NCBI RefSeq assembly: GCF_016598475.1
Contig: NZ_JAEMUX010000005.1
Span: 62,001-126,000 of the forward strand
Reading direction: 5' to 3'
Length of the DNA stretch: 64,000 nt
DNA from: Streptomyces adelaidensis
GTDB lineage: Bacteria > Actinomycetota > Actinomycetes > Streptomycetales > Streptomycetaceae
Both the position numbers and the translations under genes were made by a program. This document shows positions 25,617 to 34,322 of this stretch, piece after piece. Positions within the stretch are counted from its first letter, which is position 1, and each line of letters begins with the position of its first letter. The notes beneath the pieces are model-generated. The model did not search any database, was not told the origin of the DNA, and was given only the letters and a program-made list of their open reading frames with translations.

Positions 25617-26954
25617 GTGAAGCTGACGATTCTGGGCGGCGGAGGATTCCGGGTGCCCCTCGTGTACGGGGCGCTCCTCGGGGACCGTGCCGAGGGCCGG
25701 GTCACCCAGGTCGTCCTGCACGACCTGGACGCCGCGCGGCTCTCCGCCGTCACCCGCGTCCTGGCCGAGCAGGCGGCGGACGTGCCCGACGCCCCCGAGG
25801 TGACCGCCACCACCGACCTCGACGAGGCCCTCACCGGCGCCGACTTCGTCTTCTCCGCGATCCGCGTCGGCGGCCTTCAGGGCCGTGCCGACGACGAGCG
25901 GGTGGCCCTCGCCGAAGGCGTCCTCGGCCAGGAGACCGTCGGCGCCGGCGGCATCGCCTACGGCCTGCGCACGGTCCCCGTGGCCGTCGACATCGCCCGG
26001 CGGGTGGCCCGGCTCGCCCCCGACGCCTGGGTCATCAACTTCACCAACCCGGCCGGACTGGTCACCGAGGCCATGTCCCGCCACCTCGGCGACCGCGTCA
26101 TCGGCATCTGCGACTCCCCGGTCGGCCTCGGCCGCCGTATCGCCCGCGTCCTGGGAGTCGACCCGCGCGAGGCCTGGATCGACTACGTCGGCCTCAACCA
26201 CCTCGGCTGGGTCCGCGGCCTGCGTGTCGCCGGCCGCGACGAACTCCCGCGCCTGCTCGCCGACCGCGACCTGCTCGGCTCCTTCGAGGAGGGCAAGCTC
26301 TTCGGCGTGGACTGGCTCCGGTCCCTCGGCGCGATCCCCAACGAGTACCTGCACTACTACTACTTCAACCGCGAGGCCGTACGCGCCTACCAGGCGGCCG
26401 AGAAGACCCGCGGCGCCTTCCTCAAGGACCAGCAGGCGCACTTCTACGAGGAGATGCGGCGCCCCGACGCCCACGCCCTCAAGGCCTGGGACCGCACCCG
26501 CGCCGAGCGCGAGGCCACCTACATGTCGGAGAACCGGGAGACGGCGGGCGCCGGCGAGCGCGACGCCGACGACCTCTCCGGCGGCTACGAGAAGGTCGCC
26601 CTCGCCCTGATGCGGGCCATCGCCCGCGACGAGCGCACCACCCTCATCCTCAACGTCCGCAACAAGGGCACCCTCTCCGTCCTCGACTCCGAGGCCGTCA
26701 TCGAGGTGCCCTGCCTGGTCGACGCCAACGGCGCCCACCCGGTCGCCGTCGCCCCCCTGCCCGACCACGCCACCGGCCTGGTCTGCGCGGTCAAGGCGGT
26801 CGAACGCGAGGTACTGGCCGCCGCCGAGTCGAGTTCCCGTACGACCGCGGTGAAGGCCTTCGCCCTGCACCCCCTGGTGGACTCGGTGAACGTGGCCCGC
26901 CGCCTGGTCGAGGGGTACACGGCGGTGCACCCTGGCCTTGAGTACCTGAAGTAG
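25617..26954 (+). CDS. Glycoside hydrolase family 4 (6-phospho-beta-glucosidase type)
   Basis: A 445-residue NAD- and metal-dependent glycosidase. The Rossmann loop GGGGFRVPLVYG opens the protein, NFTNPAGLVTEA follows, and the metal ligands appear as Cys in GICDSPVGL and His in NHLGW, as in the GH4 6-phosphoglycosidases. The mechanism is oxidation at C3 followed by elimination, and the substrate is normally a 6-phosphoglycoside. The GTG at 25617 has AGGTGG upstream. It sits between the DeoR gene and the GH38 gene. A phosphoglycosidase fits with a sugar kinase and exported phosphoesterases in the same locus. Confidence 0.92.
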   Translation: MKLTILGGGGFRVPLVYGALLGDRAEGRVTQVVLHDLDAARLSAVTRVLAEQAADVPDAPEVTATTDLDEALTGADFVFSAIRVGGLQGRADDERVALAEGVLGQETVGAGGIAYGLRTVPVAVDIARRVARLAPDAWVINFTNPAGLVTEAMSRHLGDRVIGICDSPVGLGRRIARVLGVDPREAWIDYVGLNHLGWVRGLRVAGRDELPRLLADRDLLGSFEEGKLFGVDWLRSLGAIPNEYLHYYYFNREAVRAYQAAEKTRGAFLKDQQAHFYEEMRRPDAHALKAWDRTRAEREATYMSENRETAGAGERDADDLSGGYEKVALALMRAIARDERTTLILNVRNKGTLSVLDSEAVIEVPCLVDANGAHPVAVAPLPDHATGLVCAVKAVEREVLAAAESSSRTTAVKAFALHPLVDSVNVARRLVEGYTAVHPGLEYLK

Positions 26955-26964
26955 GCTCCCGCCC

Positions 26965-26978
26965 GGAAAGCGCTTTCC
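26965..26978. promoter_or_regulatory. 14-bp palindrome GGAAAGCGCTTTCC, LacI-type operator
   Basis: A perfect palindrome of the kind bound by LacI-family sugar repressors lies 10 bp after the GH4 stop and about 85 bp before the GH38 start. No LacI gene is in the window, so the regulator would act from elsewhere. The central CG and flanking AAAG/CTTT are typical. Confidence 0.65.
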
Positions 26979-27062
26979 CCAGCTCCGCCCGGATCTGTCC
27001 TCCCTCCGCTTCGATCTGTCCTCCCCCTGCTTTCTGCTCCGCCGCCTCTCTGGAGACCTCCC

Positions 27063-30000
27063 ATGCATGACGAACGCCGCCGGATCGAGGAACGCGTAGC
27101 GCGCGTCCACAACCAACGCATCAAGCCCGCCGTCTACGCCGCGACCGTGCCCTTCGAGGTCGAGGCCTGGCAGGCGCCGGGGGAGCCCGTCCCCTTCGCG
27201 GAGGCCGGGGCCGCCCCGTACACGCCCTTCGCGATGGACACCCCGTGGGGTCCGCCCTGGGGGACCACCTGGTTCCGGATGCGCGGACAGGTGCCCGCCG
27301 AGTGGGCGGGCCGCCGGGTCGAGGCGGTCATCGACCTCGGGTTCATCGGCGACTGGCCCGGCAACCAGGCCGAGGCCCTGGTCCACCTCACCGACGGCAC
27401 CCCGCTGAAGGCGGTCAACCCGCTCAACCAGTACGTGCCGATCGGCAACCCCGTCCGGGGCGGCGAGAGCATCGACTACCTGGTCGAGGCGGCCTCCAAC
27501 CCCGACATCCTCGCCGACAACTTCGACCACCCCACCCCGATGGGCGACGTCCTGACGGCCGGCGACAAGCCGCTGTACACCTTCCAGCGCGCCGACCTCG
27601 CCGTCCTCGACGAGGAGGTCTTCCACCTCGACCTGGACCTCCAGGTGCTGCGCGAGCTGATGGTCCACCTCGGCGAGCACGAACCCCGCCGGCACGAGAT
27701 CCTGCACGCCCTGGACCGCGCCATGGACGCCGTCGACCTCGACGACGTCTCCGGCAGCGCCACCGCCGTCCGCGAGCTCCTCGCCCCCGTCCTCGCCAAG
27801 CCCGCCCACGCCAGCGCCCACACGATCTCCGGTGTCGGCCACGCCCACATCGACTCGGCCTGGCTCTGGCCCATCCGCGAGACCAAGCGCAAGACGTCCC
27901 GCACCTTCTCGAACGTGACCGCGCTGGCCGACGAGTACGAGGACTTCATCTTCGCCTGCTCCCAGGCCCAGCAGTACGAATGGGTGCGCGACAACTACCC
28001 GCAGGTGTGGGAGCGCATCAAGAAGTCCGTCGAGAAGGGCCAGTGGGCGCCCGTCGGCGGCATGTGGGTGGAGTCCGACGGCAACCTGCCCGGCGGCGAG
28101 GCCATCGCCCGCCAGTTCATCCACGGCAAGCGCTTCTTCATGGAGAACTTCGGCATCGAGACCAAGGGCGTCTGGCTGCCGGACTCCTTCGGCTACAACG
28201 CCGCCTACCCGCAGCTCGCCAAGCTCGCCGGCAACGAGTGGTTCCTCACCCAGAAGATCTCCTGGAACCAGACGAACAGGTTCCCCCACCACACCTTCTG
28301 GTGGGAGGGCATCGACGGCACCCGCATCTTCACCCACTTCCCGCCGGTCGACACCTACAACGCCCGCTTCAGCGGCGAGGAGATGGACCGAGCCGTCCGC
28401 AACTACCAGGAGAAGGGTGGCGGCACCCGCTCCCTGGCCCCCTTCGGCTGGGGCGACGGCGGCGGCGGCCCCACCCGCGAGATCATGGAACGCGCCCGGC
28501 GCCTCGCCGACCTGGAGGGCTCACCCAAGGTCGTCGTCGAGCACCCCGACGAGTTCTTCGCCAAGGCCCGCGCCGAGTACGAGGACGCCCCCGTCTGGCA
28601 CGGCGAGCTCTACCTCGAACTCCACCGCGCCACCTACACCTCCCAGGCCCGCACCAAGCAGGGCAACCGCCGCAGCGAGCACAAGCTCCGCGAGGCCGAG
28701 CTCTGGGCGACCACGGCCGCCCTGCACGCGCCGGGCTACGCCTACCCGCACGACAAGCTCGACCGGCTCTGGAAGACGGTCCTCCTCCACCAGTTCCACG
28801 ACATCCTGCCGGGCTCCTCGATCGCCTGGGTGCACCGCGAGGCGGAGGCGGAGTACGCGCGTGTGGCGAAGGAGCTGGAGGAGCTGACCGCCGAGGCGGT
28901 GGCCGCGCTCGGCGCCGGTGACGCCCGCGTCTTCAACACCGGCCCCCGCGACCGCGCCGAGGTGGTCCGTACGCCGGCGGGCGCACCGGTGTACGTACGG
29001 GTGCCCGCGAGCGGCAGCGCGCCCCTCGTCGCCGCCGAGCCCCCGCACCCCGTCACGGTCTCCGGCCGGGTCCTCGACAACGGCCTGGTCCGGGTCGAGC
29101 TGGCCGAGGACGGCACCCTCGCCTCGGTTCGCGACCTCCGCGCCGACCGCGAGGTCCTCGGCGACAAGGGCAACCTGCTCCGGCTGCACACCGACCTCCC
29201 GAACTACTGGGACGCCTGGGACGTCGACAAGCACTACAAGAACCGCTACACGGACCTGCTGGACGCCGACTCCGTCACCGTCGTCGAGGCGGACCCCCTC
29301 GTCGGCGCGATCCGCGTGGAGCGCTCCTTCGGCAAGGGTTCGCGGATCACCCAGACGATCACCGTGCGGGCCGGCAGCCCCCGGATCGACTTCGAGACGG
29401 ACATCGACTGGCACGAGGCCGAGAAGTTCCTCAAGGCCGGCTTCCCGATCGACGTCCGCGCGGCCCACTCCTCCGCCGAGATCCAGTTCGGCCACATCCA
29501 GCGCCCCACCCACACCAACACCAGCTGGGAGGCGGCCCGCTTCGAGGTCTCCGGCCACCGCTGGGTGCACGTCGCCGAGCCCGGCTACGGCGTCGCCGTC
29601 ATCAACGACTCCACCTACGGCCACGACGTCTCCCGCACGGTCCGCGAGGACGGCGCTACGACCACCACGGTCCGCCTCAGCCTGGTCCGCGCGCCGCGCA
29701 TCCCGGACCCCGAGGCCGACCAGGGCAAGCACCGCCTCACGTACTCGCTCCTGCCCGGCGCGAGCATCGAGGACGCGGTCGCCGAGGGGTACGCCCTCAA
29801 CCTGCCGCTGCGCGTCGCGGACGCAGCGGGCGCCCCGGCGCCGGTCGTGTCCGTGGACGGCGACGGAGTCACCGTCGAGGCGGTCAAGCTCGCCGACGAC
29901 GCCTCCGGCGACGTCGTGGTCCGCATCTACGAGTCCGGCGGCGGCCGGGCCCGGGGTGTGCTGCGCACCGGCTTCCCGCTCGCCGGCGCCCACATCACCG

Positions 30001-30110
30001 ACCTGCTGGAGCGCCCGCTCACCGAGGCGGCCACGGAGGGCGACGGCGTCCCGGTGACGCTGCGCCCCTTCGAGGTACAGACGCTGCGGCTGGCGGTGGG
30101 GAAGCGGTGA
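27063..30110 (+). CDS. Glycoside hydrolase family 38 alpha-mannosidase
   Basis: A 1015-residue cytoplasmic alpha-mannosidase. Zinc ligands are visible in GHAHIDSAWLWP (about residue 260), the nucleophile aspartate in WLPDSFGYNAAYPQ (about residue 380) and a further zinc histidine in HQFHDILPGSS. The mid-domain and long C-terminal beta-sandwich follow as usual, and the length is normal for the actinobacterial type. The ATG at 27063 has GGAG 7 nt upstream. It lies 108 bp after the GH4 gene, with a LacI-type palindrome in the gap, so it probably has its own control. It would release mannose from imported oligosaccharides. Confidence 0.95.
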   Translation: MHDERRRIEERVARVHNQRIKPAVYAATVPFEVEAWQAPGEPVPFAEAGAAPYTPFAMDTPWGPPWGTTWFRMRGQVPAEWAGRRVEAVIDLGFIGDWPGNQAEALVHLTDGTPLKAVNPLNQYVPIGNPVRGGESIDYLVEAASNPDILADNFDHPTPMGDVLTAGDKPLYTFQRADLAVLDEEVFHLDLDLQVLRELMVHLGEHEPRRHEILHALDRAMDAVDLDDVSGSATAVRELLAPVLAKPAHASAHTISGVGHAHIDSAWLWPIRETKRKTSRTFSNVTALADEYEDFIFACSQAQQYEWVRDNYPQVWERIKKSVEKGQWAPVGGMWVESDGNLPGGEAIARQFIHGKRFFMENFGIETKGVWLPDSFGYNAAYPQLAKLAGNEWFLTQKISWNQTNRFPHHTFWWEGIDGTRIFTHFPPVDTYNARFSGEEMDRAVRNYQEKGGGTRSLAPFGWGDGGGGPTREIMERARRLADLEGSPKVVVEHPDEFFAKARAEYEDAPVWHGELYLELHRATYTSQARTKQGNRRSEHKLREAELWATTAALHAPGYAYPHDKLDRLWKTVLLHQFHDILPGSSIAWVHREAEAEYARVAKELEELTAEAVAALGAGDARVFNTGPRDRAEVVRTPAGAPVYVRVPASGSAPLVAAEPPHPVTVSGRVLDNGLVRVELAEDGTLASVRDLRADREVLGDKGNLLRLHTDLPNYWDAWDVDKHYKNRYTDLLDADSVTVVEADPLVGAIRVERSFGKGSRITQTITVRAGSPRIDFETDIDWHEAEKFLKAGFPIDVRAAHSSAEIQFGHIQRPTHTNTSWEAARFEVSGHRWVHVAEPGYGVAVINDSTYGHDVSRTVREDGATTTTVRLSLVRAPRIPDPEADQGKHRLTYSLLPGASIEDAVAEGYALNLPLRVADAAGAPAPVVSVDGDGVTVEAVKLADDASGDVVVRIYESGGGRARGVLRTGFPLAGAHITDLLERPLTEAATEGDGVPVTLRPFEVQTLRLAVGKR

Positions 30111-30151
30111 CCCCGCTTCCCATCAAAAATTAAGAGGAGCGTAAAACAGCT

Positions 30152-30182
30152 GGTCGCGGCGGGTGTGATGCCCGCCGCGACC
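30152..30182 (+). terminator. Hairpin terminator after the alpha-mannosidase
   Basis: A perfect 12-bp stem (30152-30163 with 30171-30182, GGTCGCGGCGGG and complement) with a 7-nt loop lies 42 bp after the GH38 stop. Confidence 0.65.
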
Positions 30183-30276
30183 CTTGCGTGTTCCCTCCCC
30201 GACATCTGGAGTTCGCCCGCTACCCCTGTGATACGTGGCAACGCGACAGTGCGAGGAAAAGTTGTGAGGTGTCATC

Positions 30277-31155
30277 GTGCGAGACCCGCGCATGTCCGCG
30301 ATCGGCAAGGGGCTGCGGCGCCGCGGCAGGCTGATCGCCGAGGCGGTGAGCCCGCCGCGCAAACCCCTGGACGCCGTGCCCGCACCCCGCGGCGAGCTCC
30401 CCGAGGAGCCGCCGTACGTCGCTCCCCGCGCGCCCCGGCTGGTGGACGCGCCGGTGTTCGTCCTCTCCTCGGTGCGCTCCGGCTCGACGCTGCTGCGGGT
30501 CGTCCTCAACAGCCACAGCGAGATCCGCGCCCCGCACGAGATGCATCTGCGGACCATCCACGTCCACCTCTCCCGCGACTTCACCGCGGACGCCATGAAG
30601 GCGCTCGAACTCGACAAGTCCGAGCTGGAGCACGTCCTGTGGGACCGCCTCCTGCACCATGAACTGACCCGCAGCGGCAAGCGGGTCATCGTCGACAAGA
30701 CCCCGCCGAACACGCTCATCTGGCCGCGGCTGCACCGATGTTGGCCGAACGCCCGCTACCTCCTGCTGCTGCGTCACCCCGGCGCCGTCCTCCAGTCCCT
30801 CACGAGCCGCCGCACGGACCCCGACCACGAGGCGATCCTGGCCGAAGTCCTCTCCTACAGCGAGAAGTTGGAGGAGGCCCGCCAGAACCTCCCCGTCCAC
30901 GTGATCACCTACGAGGACCTCACCGCCGAGCCCGAGAAGGTCACCCGGGGCATCTGCGACTACCTCGGCGTCGCCTGGGAGCCCGCGATGCTCGACTACG
31001 GAACGAAGGATCACGGCACGTTCCGCCCCCAGCTCGGCGACTGGTCCACCACGATCAAGTCCGGCCGCATCCAGCCGGCCCGCGGGGCGGACCCAGGGGT
31101 GGAGCTGCCGCCGCGGTTGCGTGAGCTGGCGAAGGCTTGGGGGTATCCGGGGTAG
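30277..31155 (+). CDS. Sulfotransferase-family protein
   Basis: A 292-residue PAPS-dependent sulfotransferase fold. The 5'-phosphosulfate loop is SSVRSGSTLLRVVL (about residues 64-77), and the 3'-phosphate-binding segment is YLLLLRHPGAVLQSLTSRR. No signal peptide is visible. The GTG at 30277 has a GAGGTG site; an ATG 5 codons in is an alternative. It stands alone between a terminator and a convergent ATP-grasp gene. The acceptor could be a lipid, a sugar or a natural product. Confidence 0.85.
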   Translation: MRDPRMSAIGKGLRRRGRLIAEAVSPPRKPLDAVPAPRGELPEEPPYVAPRAPRLVDAPVFVLSSVRSGSTLLRVVLNSHSEIRAPHEMHLRTIHVHLSRDFTADAMKALELDKSELEHVLWDRLLHHELTRSGKRVIVDKTPPNTLIWPRLHRCWPNARYLLLLRHPGAVLQSLTSRRTDPDHEAILAEVLSYSEKLEEARQNLPVHVITYEDLTAEPEKVTRGICDYLGVAWEPAMLDYGTKDHGTFRPQLGDWSTTIKSGRIQPARGADPGVELPPRLRELAKAWGYPG

Positions 31156-31159
31156 TTCG

Positions 31160-31262
31160 GCGGGTGCGGGTGCGTTGTGGTTGCTCGCGCAGTTCCCCGC
31201 GCCCCTGAAAGGCAGGGGCTGCGCCCCGTGCTTTTCGCTTTCAGGGGCGTGGGGAATCCGGG
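31160..31262. repeat. Streptomyces-type intergenic palindromic repeat acting as bidirectional terminator
   Basis: Arms 31193-31211 and 31238-31256 form a 19-bp stem with a single G-U pair, enclosing a smaller GGGGC/GCCCC hairpin. The wording (GCGCAGTTCCCCGCGCCCCTGAAAG) matches, from memory, the intergenic repeat found many times in Streptomyces chromosomes. It lies between converging genes. Confidence 0.7.
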
Positions 31263-31289
31263 GTAGAAGGGGCAACGCCCCTTGGTCGG

Positions 31290-32459
31290 TCAGACCGCCA
31301 ACGGCCGGTCGGCCGACGGCTTGCACGCAGTGGGGGCCGGCGCCGGGGCCGGGGCGAGCGCGTCCGGGTTCGCGGCGCCGAGCCCCCGCACCTCGGCGAC
31401 CTGCTGCGGCAGAGTGACCGGCCGCACCGGCCGCGTCCCCGACACCACCGTGTAGTCCTGCCCCAGCCGAGTCGGCACCACATCCCCGGGCTCCTCGCCG
31501 AGGGCCAGCTGAACAGCCGCCCAGGGCGCGTTGACCCCGCACAGCGCGAGCTGGTGCAGACCGCCCGCCGGACGCGTGTTGACGTCCATGAGGACCGGCT
31601 CGTCGCCGTACATCCGGAACTGGATGTTCGTCAGATAATGCAGCCCGAACTGCCCCGCGATCCGCCGCGCGGGCTCGATCCACGCGGGGTTGAGCGTGAA
31701 CCCGCGCCGCCGCCCGTTCTTGGTGCGGCCCACCGCCATCCGGACCCGCCCGTCGGGGCCGGTCAGGCAGTCGACGGACACCTCCGGCTGTTCGAGGCGC
31801 GGCATCACCATCCAGTCGACTTTCTCCTCCTGCTCCTGCTCCTCCTCCTCGGCCGCCCGCATCGCCTCGACGACCATGTCGAGCTGCACATACGGGGTCG
31901 GGAATCCGCTGAGGTGAGCGAGCGAGAAGGGGGCGCGCGTGACGACGCGGAAGCCCACACCACCCGCCCCGGCCGCCGGCTTGAAGCACGCCCTGTGGCC
32001 CCCGGCCTCCAACTCCTCGACGGCGACGACGAGTTCGTCGGCATTGGTGACCCGGTACCACGGCGGCACCGGGACCCCGTGCGCCTGGACCGCCTCGTAC
32101 GCGGTCACCTTGTCCTCGAAGACCTCGATGGCTTCGGCGGTCGGTGCCAGCAGGGCCGTACCGACGGCCGTGAACTCCTCGCGGTGCGCGGCGATCGCCG
32201 CCTGGTGCAGCCGGGGCACGAACACGTCGATGCCGCGCTTGGCGCACTGGTCGAGCGCGTACTCGACGTACGCGGCGGGGGAGAGGCCCTCGGGCTCCAG
32301 GTCGGCGGTGTCGGCGGCGGCCAGTACGGGAGAGTCGGCGTCGCCGTGCGTGGCATGGATGTCCACCGGACGAGCGTGCGGATTATGTCGCAGCTGATCC
32401 ATGAAGAAGACGTTCTCCGCGTACGTGCGGTTGAGCCAGACGCGTACGCGAGAGACCAT
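31290..32459 (-). CDS. ATP-grasp-domain protein
   Basis: A 389-residue ATP-grasp ligase. The nucleotide-binding part shows CFKPAAGAGGVGFRVV (about residues 150-165) and the metal-binding end motif VLMDVNTRPAGG. A glutamate-rich insert (EEEEQEQEEK) lies at about residue 200. The last 30 residues are an Ala-Pro-rich tail. The ATG at 32459 has AAAGG 8 nt upstream. Such enzymes join a carboxylate to an amine, thiol or other nucleophile through an acyl-phosphate. It is divergent from the metallophosphoesterase-PPTase-prenyl synthetase genes, separated by 278 bp with no gene, so a shared pathway is possible but unproven. Confidence 0.85.
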   Translation of the reverse strand: MVSRVRVWLNRTYAENVFFMDQLRHNPHARPVDIHATHGDADSPVLAAADTADLEPEGLSPAAYVEYALDQCAKRGIDVFVPRLHQAAIAAHREEFTAVGTALLAPTAEAIEVFEDKVTAYEAVQAHGVPVPPWYRVTNADELVVAVEELEAGGHRACFKPAAGAGGVGFRVVTRAPFSLAHLSGFPTPYVQLDMVVEAMRAAEEEEQEQEEKVDWMVMPRLEQPEVSVDCLTGPDGRVRMAVGRTKNGRRRGFTLNPAWIEPARRIAGQFGLHYLTNIQFRMYGDEPVLMDVNTRPAGGLHQLALCGVNAPWAAVQLALGEEPGDVVPTRLGQDYTVVSGTRPVRPVTLPQQVAEVRGLGAANPDALAPAPAPAPTACKPSADRPLAV

Positions 32460-32737
32460 GCAGGCCGCCTTTCTACGGTTCGCGGGCACGGCGGAGCAGG
32501 CCGTGCCCGGCCAGGGGGGATGGAGGTACGCCGAACCGCCGTACGCGAAACAGAGGGCGTGGCGGTGGTGTAGGACGGATCATACGGCCACTCGGACCCC
32601 AGCATCTGTCACGCGCGTGTTAATCCTTGGCACGGTGGGTCTGCCGGGGCGTGTCCAGCCCGTCGGCAGGTCGCTCTTGTCCGCCGGTACGCACATGTGT
32701 TCTCGTGTTGATATTCGGTGTTCGGGAGGGAGTACGG

Positions 32738-33649
32738 GTGGACTCGACGGTCGGCCGTCACGGGAATCTGCTGGCCATCAGCGATCTGCATATCGGTTAT
32801 CCCGAGAATCGCGCCCTGGTCGAGAGGATGCGCCCCGAGACCGACGACGACTGGCTGCTCGTGGCCGGTGACGTCGCCGAGACCGTCGCCGACATCCGCT
32901 GGGCCCTGCGGACCCTCGCCGGCCGCTTCGCCAAGGTCATCTGGGTGCCGGGCAACCACGAGCTGTGGACCCACCCCCGCGAGACCGTCCCGTACCGGGG
33001 CGTCGAACGGTACGAGCACCTCGTCGCCCTCTGCCGCGAACTCGGCGTCGTCACTCCCGAGGATCCCTACCCCGTGTGGGAGGGACCGGGCGGCCCGGTG
33101 GTCGTCGCGCCGCTGTTCCTCTTGTACGACTACTCGTTCCTGCCCAAGGGCTGCACGACGAAGGAAGAGGGGCTGGAGTACGCGCACGGCACCGGTGTGG
33201 TCTGCACCGACGAGCACGTCCTGCACCCCGACCCGTACCCGAGCCGCGACGACTGGTGCCGGGCCCGGGTCGCCGAGACCGAACGCAGGCTCGCCGCGCT
33301 CCCCGCCGACCTGCCCACGGTGCTGGTCAACCACTACCCGCTCGACCGGCACCCGACGAACATCCTGCATTACCCCGAGTTCGCCATGTGGTGCGGCACC
33401 GAGCTGACCGCCGACTGGCACCGGCGCTTCCGCGTCGAGGTCATGGTCTACGGCCATCTGCACATCCCGCGGACCACCTGGCTGGACGGTGTCCGCTTCG
33501 AAGAAGTGTCCGTGGGTTACCCCCGCGAGTGGCGTCCGCGCCCGGGACCCCCGGGACAGCTGCGCCGCATTCTGCCGATGGAGGTCGGAGCCGGTGATCG
33601 AGGAGCTGCTCCCGGGGTCGGTCGTGGTCGTGGAGGCGTACGCCTCTGA
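32738..33649 (+). CDS. Calcineurin-like metallophosphoesterase
   Basis: A 303-residue cytoplasmic phosphoesterase with every metal motif of the family: SDLHIGYPEN, AGDVAET, GNHELW, NHYPL and GHLHI. The GTG at 32738 has GGGAGG 8 nt upstream. Its last 56 bases overlap the start of the phosphopantetheinyl transferase gene in another frame, so the two are translationally linked. The same pairing occurs, as I recall, around the SCO6673-type transferase of Streptomyces coelicolor. A role in removing phosphopantetheine or processing CoA is a tempting guess without direct support. Confidence 0.9.
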   Translation: MDSTVGRHGNLLAISDLHIGYPENRALVERMRPETDDDWLLVAGDVAETVADIRWALRTLAGRFAKVIWVPGNHELWTHPRETVPYRGVERYEHLVALCRELGVVTPEDPYPVWEGPGGPVVVAPLFLLYDYSFLPKGCTTKEEGLEYAHGTGVVCTDEHVLHPDPYPSRDDWCRARVAETERRLAALPADLPTVLVNHYPLDRHPTNILHYPEFAMWCGTELTADWHRRFRVEVMVYGHLHIPRTTWLDGVRFEEVSVGYPREWRPRPGPPGQLRRILPMEVGAGDRGAAPGVGRGRGGVRL

Positions 33650-34322
33650 CGCGGCCGCGGAGGGGATCGAGCTGTATCCCGAGGAGGAGGCGGTCGTGGC
33701 CCGCGCGGTGGCGAAACGGCGCCGCGAGTTCACCGTCGTGCGCGCCTGCGCCCGGCGGGCCATGGAGAAACTCGGCGTGGAGCCGCGCGCGATAGTGCCC
33801 GGCGAGCGCGGCGCCCCCGGCTGGCCGGACGGGCTGACCGGCAGCATGACCCACTGCGACGGGTACGCGGCCGCCGCGCTGGTCCGCTCCGCCGACCTGG
33901 CCTCCCTCGGTATCGACGCCGAACCCCACGACGTCCTGCCCGAGGGCGTTCTGACGGCGATCGCGCTCCCGGCGGAGGAGGCCCGACTGCGCCGGCTGAC
34001 CGCCGAGCACCCCTCGGTCCACTGGGACCGGCTGCTGTTCAGTGCCAAGGAGTCCGTCTACAAGGCGTGGTTCCCGCTCACCGGACGGTGGCTGGACTTC
34101 TCGGAGGCCGACATCGAGGTGTCCGTCGATCCGGCCGGCCGCTCCGGCGGGCTGCGCGCCGAACTCCTCGTGCCCGGACCGGTGGTGGACGGCCGCAGCG
34201 TCGCGGCCTTCGACGGACGCTGGGCCGTCGGGCGGGGGCTGGTGGCGACGGCGGTTTCGGTTCCCTTCCCGACGTTCCCGACGTTCCCGACGTTCCCCAC
34301 GGAAAACGAGGATGCCAGGTGA
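33594..34322 (+). CDS. Sfp-type 4'-phosphopantetheinyl transferase
   Basis: A 242-residue transferase that moves phosphopantetheine from CoA to carrier proteins of PKS, NRPS or fatty-acid systems. The magnesium-binding motif GIDAEPHDVLPEG and the catalytic motif FSAKESVYKAWF are intact; the length is that of Sfp-type enzymes. The GTG at 33594 follows GGAGG. It overlaps the upstream metallophosphoesterase gene by 56 nt and the next gene by 4 nt (GTGA). The C-terminus ends with a repeated Phe-Pro-Thr run encoded by 9-bp tandem repeats. It could activate the ACP of the PKS that begins at 61.5 kb, though it is most likely a general enzyme. Confidence 0.93.
   Translation: MIEELLPGSVVVVEAYASDAAAEGIELYPEEEAVVARAVAKRRREFTVVRACARRAMEKLGVEPRAIVPGERGAPGWPDGLTGSMTHCDGYAAAALVRSADLASLGIDAEPHDVLPEGVLTAIALPAEEARLRRLTAEHPSVHWDRLLFSAKESVYKAWFPLTGRWLDFSEADIEVSVDPAGRSGGLRAELLVPGPVVDGRSVAAFDGRWAVGRGLVATAVSVPFPTFPTFPTFPTENEDAR

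Noticed and set aside
25491..28337. A 948-codon leftward open frame
   Set aside because: Antisense to GH4 and GH38, with no recognisable domain.
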